Source of the DNA: Gammaproteobacteria bacterium
GTDB lineage: Bacteria > Pseudomonadota > Gammaproteobacteria > PS1 > Pseudothioglobaceae
DNA: 38,437 nucleotides
Direction of reading: 5' to 3'
Assembly: GCA_030739975.1 (NCBI GenBank)
Contig: JASLYC010000012.1
Span: 1-38,437, forward strand
In this document: positions 38,129 to 38,437 of the stretch, one piece after another
How the letters are laid out: the number at the start of each line of letters is the position of its first letter
Numbering within the stretch: the first letter of the stretch is position 1
Translations under genes and position numbers: made by a program
Notes under the pieces: generated by a model
Told to the model about the DNA's origin: nothing
Database searches by the model: none
The model's input: only the letters and a program-made list of their open reading frames with translations

Positions 38129-38437
38129 ATGTTAATAGATAAGCTAAATAAAGAAGATTACTTACATTGGAAAAAGCTTTATATAGGCTACGCTGATTTT
38201 TATAAGATGCCAATGAATGAAAAGATCCTTAATCAAGTATGGGGCTGGATTTTTGATGAACATATGCAGTTTTATGCGTTAAGCGCCAAAACAAATGAAG
38301 GAAATTTGATTGGAATTATGCATTACCGTCAAATGCCATCACCACTAAGAGGAATAATGGTAGGCTTTTTAGATGACCTTTTTGTTCAGCCAGAATATCG
38401 AGGCAGTGGAGCTGTTCAAGCCTTATTTAAAGCTTTA
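38129..38437 (+). CDS. GNAT-family N-acetyltransferase, N-terminal part
   Basis: The gene runs off the window after 103 codons. The visible part shows the GNAT fold: LIDKLNKEDYLHWKKLYIGYADFY at the start, a strand pair with GNLIGIMHYRQ, then DDLFVQPEYRGSGAVQALF, which contains the acetyl-CoA pyrophosphate-binding loop (RGSGAV, a variant of Q/RxxGxG/A). This is typical of small-molecule or amino-acid acetyltransferases. The acceptor cannot be told. It may be cotranscribed with the dehydrogenase before it. Confidence 0.85.
   Translation, partial: MLIDKLNKEDYLHWKKLYIGYADFYKMPMNEKILNQVWGWIFDEHMQFYALSAKTNEGNLIGIMHYRQMPSPLRGIMVGFLDDLFVQPEYRGSGAVQALFKAL

Overview
The window reads as chromosomal DNA of a low-GC, streamlined, sulfur-oxidising gammaproteobacterium. 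The closest fit I recognise is the SUP05/Candidatus Thioglobus group and its clam-symbiont relatives. This rests on gene content: a reverse-acting ATP sulfurylase followed by aprM-aprB-aprA, a PPi-dependent phosphofructokinase, a membrane H+/Na+ pyrophosphatase, gammaproteobacterial YrfG, UbiA and RluC, very short spacers, and several 1-4 bp gene overlaps. No rRNA, tRNA, CRISPR array, insertion sequence or prophage was found. Coding density is high, and only one gene-free stretch exceeds 300 bp (13263-13585).

Layout. 1-3.2 kb: the end of rluC, ubiA, an isolated 72-aa membrane protein with its own leader and terminator, then dapD and an orphan znuC on the minus strand. 3.3-10.9 kb: polA, argS and a large AddA/RecB-like helicase-nuclease on the plus strand. 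10.9-13.3 kb: thiE (minus) divergent from an enlarged lptC and lptA, with only 18 bp between start codons. 13.3-18.1 kb: the dissimilatory sulfite-oxidation block sat-aprM-aprB-aprA. It sits behind an unusual set of TGGTATA-type inverted repeats and ends in a strong terminator. 18.1-19.5 kb: two uncharacterised small proteins flanking a SlyD-like FKBP. 19.5-24.8 kb (minus): an unknown 387-aa protein with adk and pfp, then a YfcE-like phosphoesterase, yrfG and a GntR/UTRA regulator. 25-31 kb (plus): a tripartite tricarboxylate transporter (tctA-tctB-tctC type) and a 973-aa natural fusion of a CoA-acylating aldehyde dehydrogenase with an AMP-forming acyl-CoA synthetase. 31-38.4 kb: cysS (minus), peroxiredoxin, rubredoxin, leuB, glutaredoxin, hppA, a beta-hydroxyacid dehydrogenase and a partial GNAT acetyltransferase.

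How they may work together. AprBA with AprM turns sulfite + AMP into APS and passes electrons to the membrane; Sat turns APS + PPi into sulfate + ATP. The window is rich in PPi and AMP users (sat, apr, pfp, hppA, adk), consistent with a PPi-based energy economy. The most interesting locus is the GntR-TTT transporter-fusion enzyme cluster. The dehydrogenase half resembles sulfoacetaldehyde dehydrogenase (SauS) and the ligase half could be a sulfoacetate-CoA ligase (SauT-like). If so, the cluster would import a short acid such as sulfoacetate and reduce it to the aldehyde through a bound or channelled acyl-CoA. Sulfite released further on would feed the Apr/Sat block, and the AMP and PPi made by the ligase are exactly the co-substrates of Apr and Sat. 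The substrate is an inference; no xsc gene is in the window.
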